Shown: positions 43,894 through 54,564 of the stretch, piece after piece | How the letters are laid out: the number at the start of each line of letters is the position of its first letter | Position numbering within the stretch: the first letter of the stretch is position 1 | Assembly (NCBI RefSeq): GCF_007747215.1 | Contig: NZ_CP036273.1 | Coordinates: 310,001 to 374,000, forward strand | Length of the DNA stretch: 64,000 bases | Direction: 5' to 3' | Source of the DNA: Urbifossiella limnaea | GTDB taxonomy: Bacteria > Planctomycetota > Planctomycetia > Gemmatales > Gemmataceae | Position numbers and translations under genes: made by a program | Notes under the pieces: generated by a model | What the model was told of the DNA's origin: nothing | Seen by the model: the letters and a program-made list of their open reading frames with translations, nothing else | Databases searched by the model: none

Positions 43894-44337
43894 GTGGTGA
43901 CGCCGGTGCCGGTGCCGACTGCGGCGGGGGTCGAACCCGCGTTCGACCTGTCGGCCTACTACCCGATCCTTCTGTTCGCCGGCGCCGCCGCTGCGTTCGC
44001 CCTCGGCTCGTTGCTCGCCACGCACGTGTTCCCGTTCAAGCCCCGTAAGCCCACCCGCGTCAAGCAGATGCCCTACGAGTCCGGCATGGACCCGGTCGGC
44101 TCGGCGCGGATGCAGTTCGACATCAAGTTCTACCTCATCGCCATCCTGTTCCTCGTCTTCGACGTGGAACTGCTGTTCCTCTACCCGTGGGCCGTGCTCG
44201 CCTACGGCGACGGTGGCAGCCCGGCGTGGCGCGAGGCGTTCGGCACCGTCGTGTTCGTCGAAATCCTGGTGTTCCTGGCGACGCTCGCCATCGCCTACGT
44301 GTACGCCTGGCGGAAGGGGGTGTTCCAGTGGCGATGA
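43894..44337 (+). CDS. nuoA: NADH-quinone oxidoreductase subunit A
   Basis: A 147-residue membrane subunit of complex I with three helices. Typical NuoA segments are [36 protein letters not shown] and the LYPWAV stretch that follows. Its length equals that of E. coli NuoA when the GTG start is used. GTG 43894 or 43897 is preferred because of GGAGGG; the upstream ATG falls in the -10 box. It is the first gene of a 14-subunit operon and overlaps nuoB by 4 bp. Confidence 0.9.
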   Translation: MVTPVPVPTAAGVEPAFDLSAYYPILLFAGAAAAFALGSLLATHVFPFKPRKPTRVKQMPYESGMDPVGSARMQFDIKFYLIAILFLVFDVELLFLYPWAVLAYGDGGSPAWREAFGTVVFVEILVFLATLAIAYVYAWRKGVFQWR

Positions 44338-44927
44338 CCGGCTACCTGCCCGACTTCTTGGTCACGAAGCTCGACTACGTCGCCAGCATGGTGCGGAAGC
44401 ACTCGCTGTGGCCGATGCCGTTCGCCACCGCCTGCTGCGGCATCGAGCTGATGGCGACGGCGAGCAGCCGGTACGACATCGCCCGGTTCGGCAGCGAGGC
44501 CATGCGGTTCAGCCCGCGGCAGTGCGACCTGATGATCGTCGCCGGCCGCGTGGTGATGAAGATGGTGCCGGTGATGCAGCGCATCTGGCTGCAGATGCCG
44601 GAGCCGAAGTGGTGCATCAGCATGGGCGCGTGCGCCAGCTCGGGCGGTGTGTTCGACGCTTACGCCACGGTGCAGGGCATCGACCGCTTCCTGCCGGTGG
44701 ACGTGTACGTGCCCGGCTGCCCGCCGCGGCCGGAGCAGTTGATCCGCGCCGTGCTCGACATCCAGGAGAAGGTGCAGCGGACCGGCACGATCGACGCCCG
44801 CGAGTTCGCCGCGCGGTCGGCCTACGAGGGGCCGACGGCGCTGGCCCGCGAGCTGGGGGCGGAGGAGGCCATCGTGGCCCCCGGCGACTACCGCACCGCG
44901 ACGCGCCTCCGCACGCCGTTGAACTGA
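44334..44927 (+). CDS. nuoB: NADH-quinone oxidoreductase subunit B
   Basis: A 197-residue peripheral-arm subunit carrying the last iron-sulfur cluster N2, which passes electrons to quinone. The four cysteine ligands are seen in ATACCGIE (two adjacent Cys), GACASSGG, and VPGCPPRPE. The ATG overlaps the nuoA stop (ATGA); a GTG six bases earlier is a second option. Confidence 0.95.
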   Translation: MTGYLPDFLVTKLDYVASMVRKHSLWPMPFATACCGIELMATASSRYDIARFGSEAMRFSPRQCDLMIVAGRVVMKMVPVMQRIWLQMPEPKWCISMGACASSGGVFDAYATVQGIDRFLPVDVYVPGCPPRPEQLIRAVLDIQEKVQRTGTIDAREFAARSAYEGPTALARELGAEEAIVAPGDYRTATRLRTPLN

Positions 44928-44936
44928 GGCGACGCC

Positions 44937-45443
44937 ATGCCCGCCACCATCGACACGCTGACGACGAAGTTCCCCGGGGCGTTCACCGTCTCGGCGTTCA
45001 AGGACAACGCCCGGGTCGAGCTCGCCGCCGAGACGGCACCGGCCGTGTTGTTCGACCTGCTGAAGTGCCTGAAGGACGAGTGCGGGTTCGACTTCCTCGC
45101 GGACGTGGCCGGCATCGATTATTTGAACTACCCCGGGGCCGCGGACCGCTACGCCGTGGTGTACGCACTGGCGAACACGGCCACGGCGCAGCGGGTGTTC
45201 GTGAAGGCGTTCGCCAACGACCCCGACCCGGAGCTGCCGTCGGCGGTGCCGCTGTGGAAGGGGGCCGAGTGGATGGAGCGGGAGGTGTACGACATGTTCG
45301 GCGTCGTCTTCCGCGGCCACCCGGACCTGCGCCGCATCCTGATGCCGAGCGAGTTCACGAGCTACCCGCTGCGGAAGGATTATCCGCTGCGCGGCCTCGG
45401 CGAGCGGCACAACTTCCCGACCATCACGCGGGCCGAAAGTTAG
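44937..45443 (+). CDS. nuoC: NADH-quinone oxidoreductase subunit C
   Basis: A 168-residue peripheral-arm subunit. It has the 30-kDa subunit signature WMEREVYDMFGVVFRGHPDLRRILMP followed by PLRKDYPLRG. It is a separate protein rather than a NuoCD fusion as in E. coli. It is followed by a palindromic repeat before nuoD. Confidence 0.95.
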   Translation: MPATIDTLTTKFPGAFTVSAFKDNARVELAAETAPAVLFDLLKCLKDECGFDFLADVAGIDYLNYPGAADRYAVVYALANTATAQRVFVKAFANDPDPELPSAVPLWKGAEWMEREVYDMFGVVFRGHPDLRRILMPSEFTSYPLRKDYPLRGLGERHNFPTITRAES

Positions 45444-45458
45444 GAACCGAAGCAGAGT

Positions 45459-45548
45459 TTTGACAGGATAACAGGATGAAGCAGGATGAAAGGCCAAGAC
45501 TGATTTTGATCTGATTCTTATCCTGTTTCATCCTGTTGTCCTGTCAAA
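45459..45548. repeat. GACAGGATAACAGGATG palindrome, copy 1
   Basis: Left arm TTGACAGGATAACAGGATGA pairs with TCCTGTTTCATCCTGTTGTCCTGTCAA-type sequence on the right with few mismatches. Lower GC than its surroundings. It occupies the nuoC-nuoD gap. A better preserved copy is at 53897. Confidence 0.85.
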
Positions 45549-45563
45549 TAATCGGGTGCTGAG

Positions 45564-46790
45564 ATGCCGGTTGACGTGCTGCCGATCGCCGACGAAGCGG
45601 GTGCGGACCAGGAGTTCCTGTACACCCTCAATTTCGGCCCGCAGCACCCGGCCACGCACACCACGCTGCGCCTCGTCCTCACCCTCGACGGCGAGACCAT
45701 CGTCAAGGCCGTCCCCGACATCGGCTACCTCCACAGCGGGTTCGAGAAGCTCGGCGAAGACCTCGACTTCAACCAGTACGTCACCGTCGTCGACCGGATG
45801 AACTACATCAGCCCGTTCGCCAACGAGGTGAGCTGGCACCACACCGTCGAGAAGCTCCTCGGCATCGAGGTCACGCCGCGCTGCAAGTACCTGCGTGTGA
45901 TTCTCGCCGAACTGGCCCGCATCAACGACCACCTGTTATGTGTGGGTGCGGCGGCGCTCGACCTGGGGGCGCTCACGGCGTTCCTCTACGCCTTCAACGA
46001 GCGCGAGAAGATTTACAACATCTTCGAGGCCGCGTCGGGGCAGCGCTTCCACCCCGGGTTCAGCCGCGTCGGCGGGCTGATGAACGACATCACCGACGAC
46101 GTGGCCAGGCTCATCCGCGACTTCCTCGCCACGTTCCCGAAGGCGCACGCCGACGTGGTCCGGCTGCTGAACCGCAACCGCATCTTCGTGGACCGCACCA
46201 AGGGCATCGGCGTGCTGTCGAAGGCCGACGCGATCAGCTTCAGCTGCTCGGGGCCGGTGGCGCGGGCGTCCGGCGTCGTGCGCGACCTGCGGAAGGACGA
46301 GCCGTACCTGGCGTACCCCGAGCTGCAATCGGCGTTCAAGGTGGTGTGCTCGACCGGCGGCGATTGTTACGCCCGCTACCACGTGCGGATGGAAGAGATC
46401 GTGGAGTCGGTGAACATCATCAAGGCGGCGGTGGAGAACATCCCGAGCGGGCCGGTGAACGTCGCGCTCAACGACAAGGTGACGATCCCGGACAAGACGG
46501 CGACGTACCGCAGCATCGAGGGGCTGATTCAACACTTCGAGCTGTTCATGTGGAACCGGCAGTGGGCGCCGCCGGTGAACGAGGTGTACGGCGCGACCGA
46601 AACCGCGAACGGCGAGCTCGGCTTCTACCTGGTGTCGGACGGCGGCCCGCGGGCGTGGCGGGCCCGCACCCGGCCGCCGTCGTTCATCCACTTCGCGGCG
46701 TTCCCGTCGATGATGGAAGGGCACCAGATTTCGGACGTGCCGGCGGTGCTGGGGAGTTTGAACATCATCGCCGCGGAGCTGGACCGGTGA
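45564..46790 (+). CDS. nuoD: NADH-quinone oxidoreductase subunit D
   Basis: A 408-residue subunit that forms part of the quinone-binding site (49-kDa subunit family, related to NiFe hydrogenase large subunit). Recognisable are FGPQHPATHTTLRL, DIGYLHSGFEKLGE, DRMNYISPFANEVSW, and ETANGELGFYLVSDGG. The stop overlaps the GTG of a small membrane-protein gene by 4 bp. Confidence 0.95.
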   Translation: MPVDVLPIADEAGADQEFLYTLNFGPQHPATHTTLRLVLTLDGETIVKAVPDIGYLHSGFEKLGEDLDFNQYVTVVDRMNYISPFANEVSWHHTVEKLLGIEVTPRCKYLRVILAELARINDHLLCVGAAALDLGALTAFLYAFNEREKIYNIFEAASGQRFHPGFSRVGGLMNDITDDVARLIRDFLATFPKAHADVVRLLNRNRIFVDRTKGIGVLSKADAISFSCSGPVARASGVVRDLRKDEPYLAYPELQSAFKVVCSTGGDCYARYHVRMEEIVESVNIIKAAVENIPSGPVNVALNDKVTIPDKTATYRSIEGLIQHFELFMWNRQWAPPVNEVYGATETANGELGFYLVSDGGPRAWRARTRPPSFIHFAAFPSMMEGHQISDVPAVLGSLNIIAAELDR

Positions 46791-47053
46791 GACGCCGCGG
46801 CCGCGTGGTCCACGGCCCGGGGGTCCGGCTGCTGTGCGTGGCGTGCGTCGCCGCCGGCGGCTGCCTGTGCCTGTGGTTCGCGGTCGCGCTGCCGTGGGTC
46901 GTCGCGGGCGACGCCGACCCGCCCGACGACTGGCTGGAGGGCGTCGGCGAGTGGTGGCCGTTCGCCGTGCTGCTGGCGGGGGCGGGGCTGTTGCAGTTGG
47001 CGGTCGCGGGGTGGGGCGTGTGGTCGTGGGGTTCCGCGGAGGGGGCGGGCTAG
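46787..47053 (+). CDS. small two-helix membrane protein inserted in the nuo operon
   Basis: An 88-residue protein with two predicted membrane helices (VRLLCVACVAAGGCLCLWFAVALPW and FAVLLAGAGLLQLAVAGWGVW) joined by an acidic loop (DADPPDDWLEGVGEWW). The GTG start overlaps the nuoD stop by 4 bp and its stop is 1 bp before nuoE, so translation is coupled on both sides. It is not a canonical complex I subunit. It could be an accessory or assembly factor; a non-functional filler cannot be excluded. Confidence 0.6.
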   Translation: MRRRGRVVHGPGVRLLCVACVAAGGCLCLWFAVALPWVVAGDADPPDDWLEGVGEWWPFAVLLAGAGLLQLAVAGWGVWSWGSAEGAG

Positions 47054-47054
47054 C

Positions 47055-47537
47055 ATGGGCGTTCTCACCGAAGACCAGAAGCGCCGCATCCGCGGGTACG
47101 TCGAGAAGTACCCGCGCAAGCAGGCCGCCACGCTCCCGGCGCTGCACCTCGTCCACGACGAGAACCGCACCGTCTCGAACGACGCCATCGTCGAGATCGC
47201 GGAGATTCTCGACCTGCACCCGAGCGAGGTGCAGGACACGATGACCTTCTACGCCTTCTTCAAGGGCGAGGGGCAGAAGAACGGCGCGACGCGGCTGTGG
47301 GTGTGCCGCGGGCTGGCGTGCATGCTCCGCGGCGCCTACGAGCTGATCGAGCACTGCGAGCACAAGCTCGGCGTCCACTGCGGCGAGACGACGGGCGACG
47401 GCCGCATCACGCTGGAATTCGCCGAGTGCATCGGCGCCTGCGACGGCGCCCCGGCGTGCCTGCGGGAGGACGTTCACGTCATGGACGTGACGCCCGAGAA
47501 GGCCGACGCGCTGATCGAGGAGTTGCGGCGGGCGTAG
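47055..47537 (+). CDS. nuoE: NADH-quinone oxidoreductase subunit E
   Basis: A 160-residue thioredoxin-like [2Fe-2S] subunit (24 kDa) of the NADH-oxidising module. The ligands are in VCRGLACM and AECIGACDGAPACL. N-terminal helical part EDQKRRIRGYVEKYP is typical. Confidence 0.93.
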   Translation: MGVLTEDQKRRIRGYVEKYPRKQAATLPALHLVHDENRTVSNDAIVEIAEILDLHPSEVQDTMTFYAFFKGEGQKNGATRLWVCRGLACMLRGAYELIEHCEHKLGVHCGETTGDGRITLEFAECIGACDGAPACLREDVHVMDVTPEKADALIEELRRA

Positions 47538-47553
47538 GAGTGGGGGCCGGGCC

Positions 47554-48024
47554 GTGAGCATCTACGCGACGCTCTGGGCGATGAAGCTCCCCAAGGCCCA
47601 CGCCTTCGACACGGAGTGGATCGAGGTGTACGCGCAGGCCGTGCCCGCGCACATCGGCCACCCGAGTTGCTACCCGGAGGGGGATCCGTACTCGGACTTC
47701 CTTCCGCCGGTCGTGGAATGCGACCCGAAAACCGGTACCGGGCCGTTCGACCGGGCCGTCGTGATCGTGGCTGAAGGTCGTGACGAGAAGGTGGGCCAGC
47801 GGTACACAGACCCGCTGCTCGTGATGACCGGAGCGGAGTACAGCCGGGCGACGTTCGAGGGCTTGCTGGACGCCATCAAGCAAGCCCTACCCTGGGACCG
47901 GGACGTGATTGGGATGTTCACCGGGCCGGGTGGCGAAGAGCGTGTCATCCGGTCGCCTGCGAGACCGGACGACGGAGTAGGACGAGGCGACGCGAGCCCG
48001 ACGACAGATTCACCGCACGGGTAG
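47554..48024 (+). CDS. conserved hypothetical protein between nuoE and nuoF
   Basis: A 156-residue soluble protein starting MSIYATLWAMKLPKAHAFDTEWIEV. Distinct segments are VPAHIGHPSCYPEGDPYSDFLPP, FDRAVVIVAEGRDEKVG, and YTDPLLVMTGAEY. Proteins with this start are remembered as widespread uncharacterised proteins in other phyla, especially actinobacteria; this could not be checked. It is not a complex I subunit. GTG start. The less GC-rich coding sequence than its neighbours hints at later insertion. Confidence 0.7.
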   Translation: MSIYATLWAMKLPKAHAFDTEWIEVYAQAVPAHIGHPSCYPEGDPYSDFLPPVVECDPKTGTGPFDRAVVIVAEGRDEKVGQRYTDPLLVMTGAEYSRATFEGLLDAIKQALPWDRDVIGMFTGPGGEERVIRSPARPDDGVGRGDASPTTDSPHG

Positions 48025-48030
48025 ATTCGG

Positions 48031-49392
<1,362 letters not shown>

Positions 49393-49612
49393 CGCCGGCC
49401 GGTCGTTCGGGCCGGGTTCATTGTGTGTACGGCTCCCCCCCGGGGGGTCGAGGCACGAATTGAGTCGATGCCACAAATGAATGTTGGAGCGATTCGGACG
49501 GCGTGAACAGGCTGAAAGTTTGGTGGCTCAAGGGGTTGTGATGGTTCGGCCCGGGGCGCGGCCCCGGGCGGGTTCCGCTGACGATGGATCACTGGCCCGG
49601 GAGGGTGGTGTC

Positions 49613-50575
49613 ATGCGGCGGTTCGCTCTGCTCGCGGTATGCGTCCTGGCGCTGGCCGGGTGCAAGAAGAAGCCGAAGCCGGCCCCGGCCGAGCCCGAGC
49701 CGGCGCCGGGCCTGAAGAAAGACGGCCTGCCGCAAGAAGGGCCGGCGCCGTCGGGCGGTGGCGGTGGGGGCGGCGGCGGCATCATCGCCGCGGGCGGGGG
49801 CATCGGCGTCGTGAACCCGGTGCAGGCGCTCGGCGGCGGGGGCGGCGGCGGGGCGGCGATGGCCGTCCGCAAGGCCGCCCGCCGTACGCAGGCGCTCAAC
49901 GAGCTGAAGAACATCGGCGAGATCATCTTCGCCATGCAGATCGAGACCGGCCGCATGCCGACGGTGCCGCAGATCCTGGAGGAGCTGAAGCGGACGCCGC
50001 AACTGTTGACCGGGGTCTCCGAAGGCGCGTACGTGCTGACCGGAACGACGGAAGCGGGCGGGCTGTACGCCTTCGAGGTGGACGCGGACAAGCAGCCGGG
50101 CATCGCCGTCATCGGCGGCCGCGCCACCCGCTCCACGCCGGAGGAGTTGCGGCCGTACCTCCTGGCGCTCCCGCCGTCGGTGCTTCAGCCGCAGCAGCCG
50201 CAGCAGCCGCCCCGGCAGCCGGCGCCGCAGCCGATGGGAAAGATCGACAACCGCCCGATGCCGCCGCAGCCGGCCGGGCAGCGAATCCCGGTCGGGCAGA
50301 AGGACATGGAGGACGTGCGAATCTTCATCGACAACTTCTCCGGGGCGGGCGGCCGCATGCCGACGCAAGCGGAGACGCGGGCGGCGTTGCAGATGAGCGG
50401 CACGCCGGCGTTCGGGCTGGTGCAGCGCGGGGCCATCACGCTGACCGGCGCCACCACCCGCGAGGGCGTGTGGGCCTACGAGACGGCGGCCGCGAACAGC
50501 GGCGGCCTCATCGCCGGCGCGAACGGGACCGAGACCGTGACCCCCGCCGAGTTCGCCCGCCGGCTGGGGCGGTGA
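49613..50575 (+). CDS. lipoprotein inserted between nuoF and nuoG
   Basis: A 320-residue protein with a classic lipobox (LALAGC, lipid Cys17) followed by Lys/Pro/Gly-rich linkers (GGGGGGGGG runs). Two short related segments follow: ALNELKNIGEIIFAMQIETGRMPT and DMEDVRIFIDNFSGAGGRMPT, each followed by a similar YxLTG or ITLTG stretch. This looks like an internal duplication with a Pro/Gln-rich spacer. The segments resemble the helix-plus-sheet tails of type II pseudopilin-like planctomycete proteins. Function unknown. GGGAGG ribosome-binding site present. Confidence 0.75.
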   Translation: MRRFALLAVCVLALAGCKKKPKPAPAEPEPAPGLKKDGLPQEGPAPSGGGGGGGGGIIAAGGGIGVVNPVQALGGGGGGGAAMAVRKAARRTQALNELKNIGEIIFAMQIETGRMPTVPQILEELKRTPQLLTGVSEGAYVLTGTTEAGGLYAFEVDADKQPGIAVIGGRATRSTPEELRPYLLALPPSVLQPQQPQQPPRQPAPQPMGKIDNRPMPPQPAGQRIPVGQKDMEDVRIFIDNFSGAGGRMPTQAETRAALQMSGTPAFGLVQRGAITLTGATTREGVWAYETAAANSGGLIAGANGTETVTPAEFARRLGR

Positions 50576-50604
50576 GGCCAGAGGTCAGCGGCCTCGGGCT
50601 TCGG

Positions 50605-50817
50605 TTTTCAGGCCGAAGGCCTGACAGCCCTCAGCCCAGGGCAAGGGCCGAAGGCCCGCCGCCCTGGGTACGGCGTCGTGTGGATTTGCAGGCTGAAGGC
50701 CTGCGAGCCGGCTCGCAGGCCTTCAGCCTGCGGGGTGGTTGGATGTGCGAACCCAGGGCGACGGGTGCTGCGCACCCTTGCCCTGGGCTGAGGGCTGTCA
50801 GGCCTTCGGCCTGAAAA
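50605..50817. repeat. large nested palindromic repeat, copy 2
   Basis: The central 42-bp palindrome (50689-50730) is identical to that at 13980-14021. Outer arms again carry CAGCCCTCAGCCCAGGGC and its complement, plus GGCCGAAGGCC end hairpins. It fills most of the 306-bp gap between the lipoprotein gene and nuoG, where no other gene is seen. Confidence 0.88.
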
Positions 50818-50881
50818 CCGTGTTCCGCGGCAACCGCCCGCGGACCTCTGTGACAGGACCGACCCACCGGGTACGTCAGAC

Positions 50882-52582
50882 ATGCCGACCGTGTACGTGA
50901 ACGACAAGCCGGTCGAGATCGGCACCGCCCGCCTGAACTGCGTGCAGGCCGCCGGGCTCGCGGACACGTTCGTCCCGCACTACTGCTACCACGAGGCGCT
51001 CTCGGTCGTGGCGTCGTGCCGGATGTGCCTCGTCGAGGTCGGCGAGCGCAAGCCGGACGGCACCGTCGTCATGCAGCCGAAGGTGCTCCCCGGCTGCCAG
51101 ACGCCCGTGAAGGACGGCACCGTCGTCGTCACCGGCGACTACGCCAAGCGCGACCAGACGCAGGCGGCGCTGGCCTACCCCGCCGACTACGTGAAGGGCG
51201 GCCAGCCCGGCGACCGGGCCAAGCGGGCGCAGGCCGACACGCTCGAAGGGCTGCTGCTGAACCACCCGCTCGACTGCCCCGTCTGCGACAAGGCCGGCGA
51301 GTGCAAGCTGCAAGACTACAGCTACGACTACGGCCGCTCCGAAAGTCGCATGGTCGACGAGAAGAACCAGCCGCCGAACAAGCCGGGGCTGTCGAGCAAG
51401 ATCACGCTGTTCACCGACCGCTGCATCATGTGTACGCGGTGCGTGCGGTTCACCCGCGAGATCAGCGGCACCGCCGAGCTGATGGTGAACGGCCGCGGCC
51501 ACCACGAGGAGATCGACACCTTCCCCGGCCGGCCGCTGGAGAACAAGCTGGCCGGGAACGTGGTCGATCTGTGCCCCGTGGGTGCCCTCGGCAGCAAGGA
51601 CTTCCTGTACAAGCAGCGCGTGTGGTACCTCAAGACCGTCGATCAGGTCTGTTCGCGCTGCAGCACCGGGTGCAGCACGCACGTCGACAGCAACAAGGAC
51701 ATCGTGTACCGCCTGCGGGCGCGGGAGAACCCGCTGGCGCAGGGCCACTTCATGTGCGACGAGGGCCGCTACGGCTACCACTTCGCCAACAGCGCCGAGC
51801 GGTTCGTGCGGCCGCAGGTGAAGCGCGACGGCCGCTTCCAGCCGGCCCCGTGGGCGCAGGTCACGCCGCAGCTGAAGCAGGAGCTTTCGGCCGCGGTGCA
51901 GGCGAACGCCCGCGGCGTCGTGGCCGTGCTGTCGCCTTATCTCACCGTCGAGGAAGCATTCCTGCTCGGCAGCTACTTCAAGGGGCTGTCCGCGGACGTG
52001 CGATTGACGCTCGGGCCGGTGCCGGTGGTCGGCGAGGACGACCGCTACCCGAAGGACGTGCGCGGCAACGCCGTCGAGCCGACGAAGTTCGTCATCCGCG
52101 CCGAGAAGTGCCCGAACCGCCGCGGCGTCGAGGCGGTGCTGACCCACTTACAGGGGGCGGTGATCCCGTTCGCGGACGTGGCGCGGGAGGCGCTGGACGC
52201 GCTGTGGTTCGCCGGCGGCTACCCCGAGCCCGGCTACGCGGAAGCCGGCATCCCGAGCGACTGGAAGGCGCCGGCGCTGCTGGTGGCGCAGGACCTGTTC
52301 CCGTCGCTGGTGACGGCCGCGGCGAAGTACGTGCTGCCGGGCACGTCCTCCTTCGAGAAGGAGGGGACGTTCGTGAACCACGCCGGGCTGGCGCAGTCGT
52401 TCGGGCGCGCCGCGCGGCCGCCGGTCGAGGCGCGGACGGAGTTGCAGCTGGGCTACGACCTGCTCGGCCGCCGCGGGCTGGCGCAGGCGGCGGTTGTTCG
52501 CGCGGAAGTTGCCGGGGCCGTATCGTGGCTCGCGCCGCTGGGCGGCGAGGTGCCGGCGAACGGTGTGAAGTTGGGTGATTGA
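50882..52582 (+). CDS. nuoG: NADH-quinone oxidoreductase subunit G, short form
   Basis: A 566-residue iron-sulfur subunit. N-terminal [2Fe-2S] ligands lie in HYCYHEALSVVASCRMCLVEV and PGCQTPV. The N5-type cluster follows (NHPLDCPVCDKAGECKLQ with a His ligand). N4 follows (CIMCTRC and NVVDLCPVGAL). An extra N7-type motif, C-x2-C-x3-C-x27-C, runs from CSRCSTGC to FMCDEGRYGYHF. The C-terminal molybdopterin-oxidoreductase-like part is much shorter than in the 780-910 residue forms of E. coli or Thermus. The ATG directly follows the palindromic repeat region. Confidence 0.93.
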   Translation: MPTVYVNDKPVEIGTARLNCVQAAGLADTFVPHYCYHEALSVVASCRMCLVEVGERKPDGTVVMQPKVLPGCQTPVKDGTVVVTGDYAKRDQTQAALAYPADYVKGGQPGDRAKRAQADTLEGLLLNHPLDCPVCDKAGECKLQDYSYDYGRSESRMVDEKNQPPNKPGLSSKITLFTDRCIMCTRCVRFTREISGTAELMVNGRGHHEEIDTFPGRPLENKLAGNVVDLCPVGALGSKDFLYKQRVWYLKTVDQVCSRCSTGCSTHVDSNKDIVYRLRARENPLAQGHFMCDEGRYGYHFANSAERFVRPQVKRDGRFQPAPWAQVTPQLKQELSAAVQANARGVVAVLSPYLTVEEAFLLGSYFKGLSADVRLTLGPVPVVGEDDRYPKDVRGNAVEPTKFVIRAEKCPNRRGVEAVLTHLQGAVIPFADVAREALDALWFAGGYPEPGYAEAGIPSDWKAPALLVAQDLFPSLVTAAAKYVLPGTSSFEKEGTFVNHAGLAQSFGRAARPPVEARTELQLGYDLLGRRGLAQAAVVRAEVAGAVSWLAPLGGEVPANGVKLGD

Positions 52583-52585
52583 TTT

Positions 52586-52633
52586 CGCCGCTCGCGGCGT
52601 AGCGGCGTCTACGCCGCTACGCCGCGAGCGGCG
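52586..52633. repeat. REP-like palindromic repeat, copy 5
   Basis: Perfect 23-bp arms, CGCCGCTCGCGGCGTAGCGG and complement, around a 2-bp loop. It lies between nuoG and nuoH, with the nuoH ribosome-binding site following directly. Confidence 0.88.
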
Positions 52634-52649
52634 GACCAGAGAGGGACCG

Positions 52650-53879
52650 ATGCCGCAGTTCGACCTGGTAACCGCGCTGATCCTCATCGTCGCCGTCATG
52701 GGCGGCGGGCTGGGCCTCGTCGCGTACCTGACGCTCGGCGAGCGGAAGGTGAGCGCCTGGATTCAGGACCGCGTCGGCCCCAACCGCGTCGGCCCCTTCG
52801 GGCTGCTGCAACCGCTCGCGGACGGCGGCAAATTCTTCCTCAAGGAGGAAGTGATCCCCGCCCACGTCGACCGCATCTTCTACGTCCTCGCGCCGGCCGT
52901 GGGCGTGATTACGGCGCTGCTGGCGCTGGCAGTGGTGCCCGTCGGCGGCGCCACCCCGCCGCCCGACCCGGCCCCCACCGTCGCCGCGTTCGACCAGGCG
53001 CAGGCCGACTACCGCTCGAAGCTGAACCTCGTCATCGCCCCCGGCATCGACGTGGGCGTGCTGTACGTGTTCGCCCTCGGGTCGCTCGCCGTGTACGGCG
53101 TGATCCTCGCCGGGTGGAGCGCCAACAACAAGTATTCGCTGCTCGGCGCGATGCGGAGCTCGGCGCAAATCATCAGCTACGAGATTCCGCTCGGCATGGC
53201 GGTGCTCGGCGTGTTCCTCATCGTGGGGTCGCTGAACCTGGAGCGGATCGCGGCGTGGCAGGAAACGCACACGTGGTGGCTGGTGTTCTTCCAGCCGCTG
53301 GCGGCGCTCTTGTTCATGATCTCGGCCTACGCCGAGGGGAGCCGCCTGCCGTTCGACCTGCCCGAAGCCGAACAGGAACTCGTGGGCGGGTTCCACACCG
53401 AGTACTCGAGCATGAAGCTCGGCCTGCTGCTGATGACGGAGTTCATCCACCTCATCACGGCCGGGTTCATGATGTCGATCCTGTTTCTCGGCGGGTGGTC
53501 GCTGTTCGGGCTGGAGAACGTCTCCGCCGACCCGACGGTGACCGCGGTGCTGAAGGCGGGCATCCTGCTCACGAAGATGTTCCTGTACTGCGTGTTCGCG
53601 CTGATCGTGCGCTGGACGATCCCGCGGTTCCGGTTCGACCAGCTGATGAACCTGGCGTGGAAGGTGATGATCCCGCTCGGGCTGGCGAACGTGGTGTGCG
53701 TGGTGGTCGCCCTCCAGTTCGGCGCCCCGCTGTGGGTGCTGACGGCCGCGTCGGCGGGGCTGTTCCTCGTCGCCGGGTGCATCGCGGTGCGGGCGGCCGG
53801 GTCGATCACGAACCCCAAGCGCGCGGTGCGGAAGCTGCCGCCGGGGATGCCGGTGGGTGTTACGTACGCGGGTCGATGA
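52650..53879 (+). CDS. nuoH: NADH-quinone oxidoreductase subunit H
   Basis: A 409-residue membrane subunit at the junction of the two arms, forming part of the quinone tunnel. Signatures: GLGLVAYLTLGERKVSAWIQDRVGPNRVGP, ISAYAEGSRLPFDLPEAEQELVGGFHTEYSSMK, and FRFDQLMNLAWKVMIPL. A polar insertion (GGATPPPDPAPTVAAFDQAQ) follows the second helix. AGAGAGGGA ribosome-binding site. Confidence 0.95.
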   Translation: MPQFDLVTALILIVAVMGGGLGLVAYLTLGERKVSAWIQDRVGPNRVGPFGLLQPLADGGKFFLKEEVIPAHVDRIFYVLAPAVGVITALLALAVVPVGGATPPPDPAPTVAAFDQAQADYRSKLNLVIAPGIDVGVLYVFALGSLAVYGVILAGWSANNKYSLLGAMRSSAQIISYEIPLGMAVLGVFLIVGSLNLERIAAWQETHTWWLVFFQPLAALLFMISAYAEGSRLPFDLPEAEQELVGGFHTEYSSMKLGLLLMTEFIHLITAGFMMSILFLGGWSLFGLENVSADPTVTAVLKAGILLTKMFLYCVFALIVRWTIPRFRFDQLMNLAWKVMIPLGLANVVCVVVALQFGAPLWVLTAASAGLFLVAGCIAVRAAGSITNPKRAVRKLPPGMPVGVTYAGR

Positions 53880-53896
53880 GCGGAGCAAGAATATTA

Positions 53897-53971
53897 GACA
53901 GGATAACAGGATGAAGCAGGATTCAAAACCCGGCCTTGATTCGGCATCCTGCTTCATCCTGTTATCCTGTC
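53897..53971. repeat. GACAGGATAACAGGATG palindrome, copy 2
   Basis: Perfect 26-bp arms (53897-53922 and 53946-53971) around a 23-nt loop. It lies in the nuoH-nuoI gap and matches the less perfect copy at 45459. Confidence 0.9.
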
Positions 53972-53999
53972 AAAACTCGGATTTGACGAGGCCCGTGCT

Positions 54000-54560
54000 A
54001 TGCCGTTGACGGAAACCGACGTGCGCTGGGTCGAAGCTCCCAAGTTGGGCTTCTGGGACCAGCTGTACCTCCCCGCGATGGTCGACGGGCTCAAGACGAC
54101 GCTCGGCCACATGTTCTCGAAGAAGATCACCGAGCAGTACCCGGAGCAGGAGCCGACGCTGCCGCCGAACTACCGCGGCGTCCACCGGCTCAACCGCGAC
54201 GAGGCCGGGCGGGTGAAGTGCGTGGCGTGCTACATGTGCGCCACCGCCTGCCCCGCCCACTGCATCGACATCGTCGCCGCTCCCGCCCCGACCGAGTGGA
54301 AGGACCGCGAGAAGTACCCCGAGACGTTCGTCATCGACGAGCTGCGGTGCATCTACTGCGGCATGTGCGAGGAGGCGTGCCCGGTGGACGCCATCGAGCT
54401 GACCACCCTGTACGACCTGACGGGGGCGAGCCGCGAGCAGATGGTGTTCGACAAGGAGAAGCTGCTGAGCGTCTTCGACCAGACGACGAAGGCCGGCACC
54501 GACCCCGTGCGCAGCCGCGCCGGGAAGCTCGGCGCGGCGTCGGAACCGCCGCCCCAATAA
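54000..54560 (+). CDS. nuoI: NADH-quinone oxidoreductase subunit I
   Basis: A 186-residue ferredoxin-type subunit with two [4Fe-4S] clusters (N6a and N6b). Ligands are CVACYMCATACPAHC and CIYCGMCEEACPVDA. It relays electrons to NuoB. The C-terminus ends in a polar tail. Confidence 0.95.
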   Translation: MPLTETDVRWVEAPKLGFWDQLYLPAMVDGLKTTLGHMFSKKITEQYPEQEPTLPPNYRGVHRLNRDEAGRVKCVACYMCATACPAHCIDIVAAPAPTEWKDREKYPETFVIDELRCIYCGMCEEACPVDAIELTTLYDLTGASREQMVFDKEKLLSVFDQTTKAGTDPVRSRAGKLGAASEPPPQ

Positions 54561-54564
54561 CTGG

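Noticed and set aside
43864-44337. nuoA starting at the ATG 43864
   Set aside because: The ATG lies within the TACAAT -10 box and has no ribosome-binding site; GTG 43894/43897 has GGAGGG at proper spacing.
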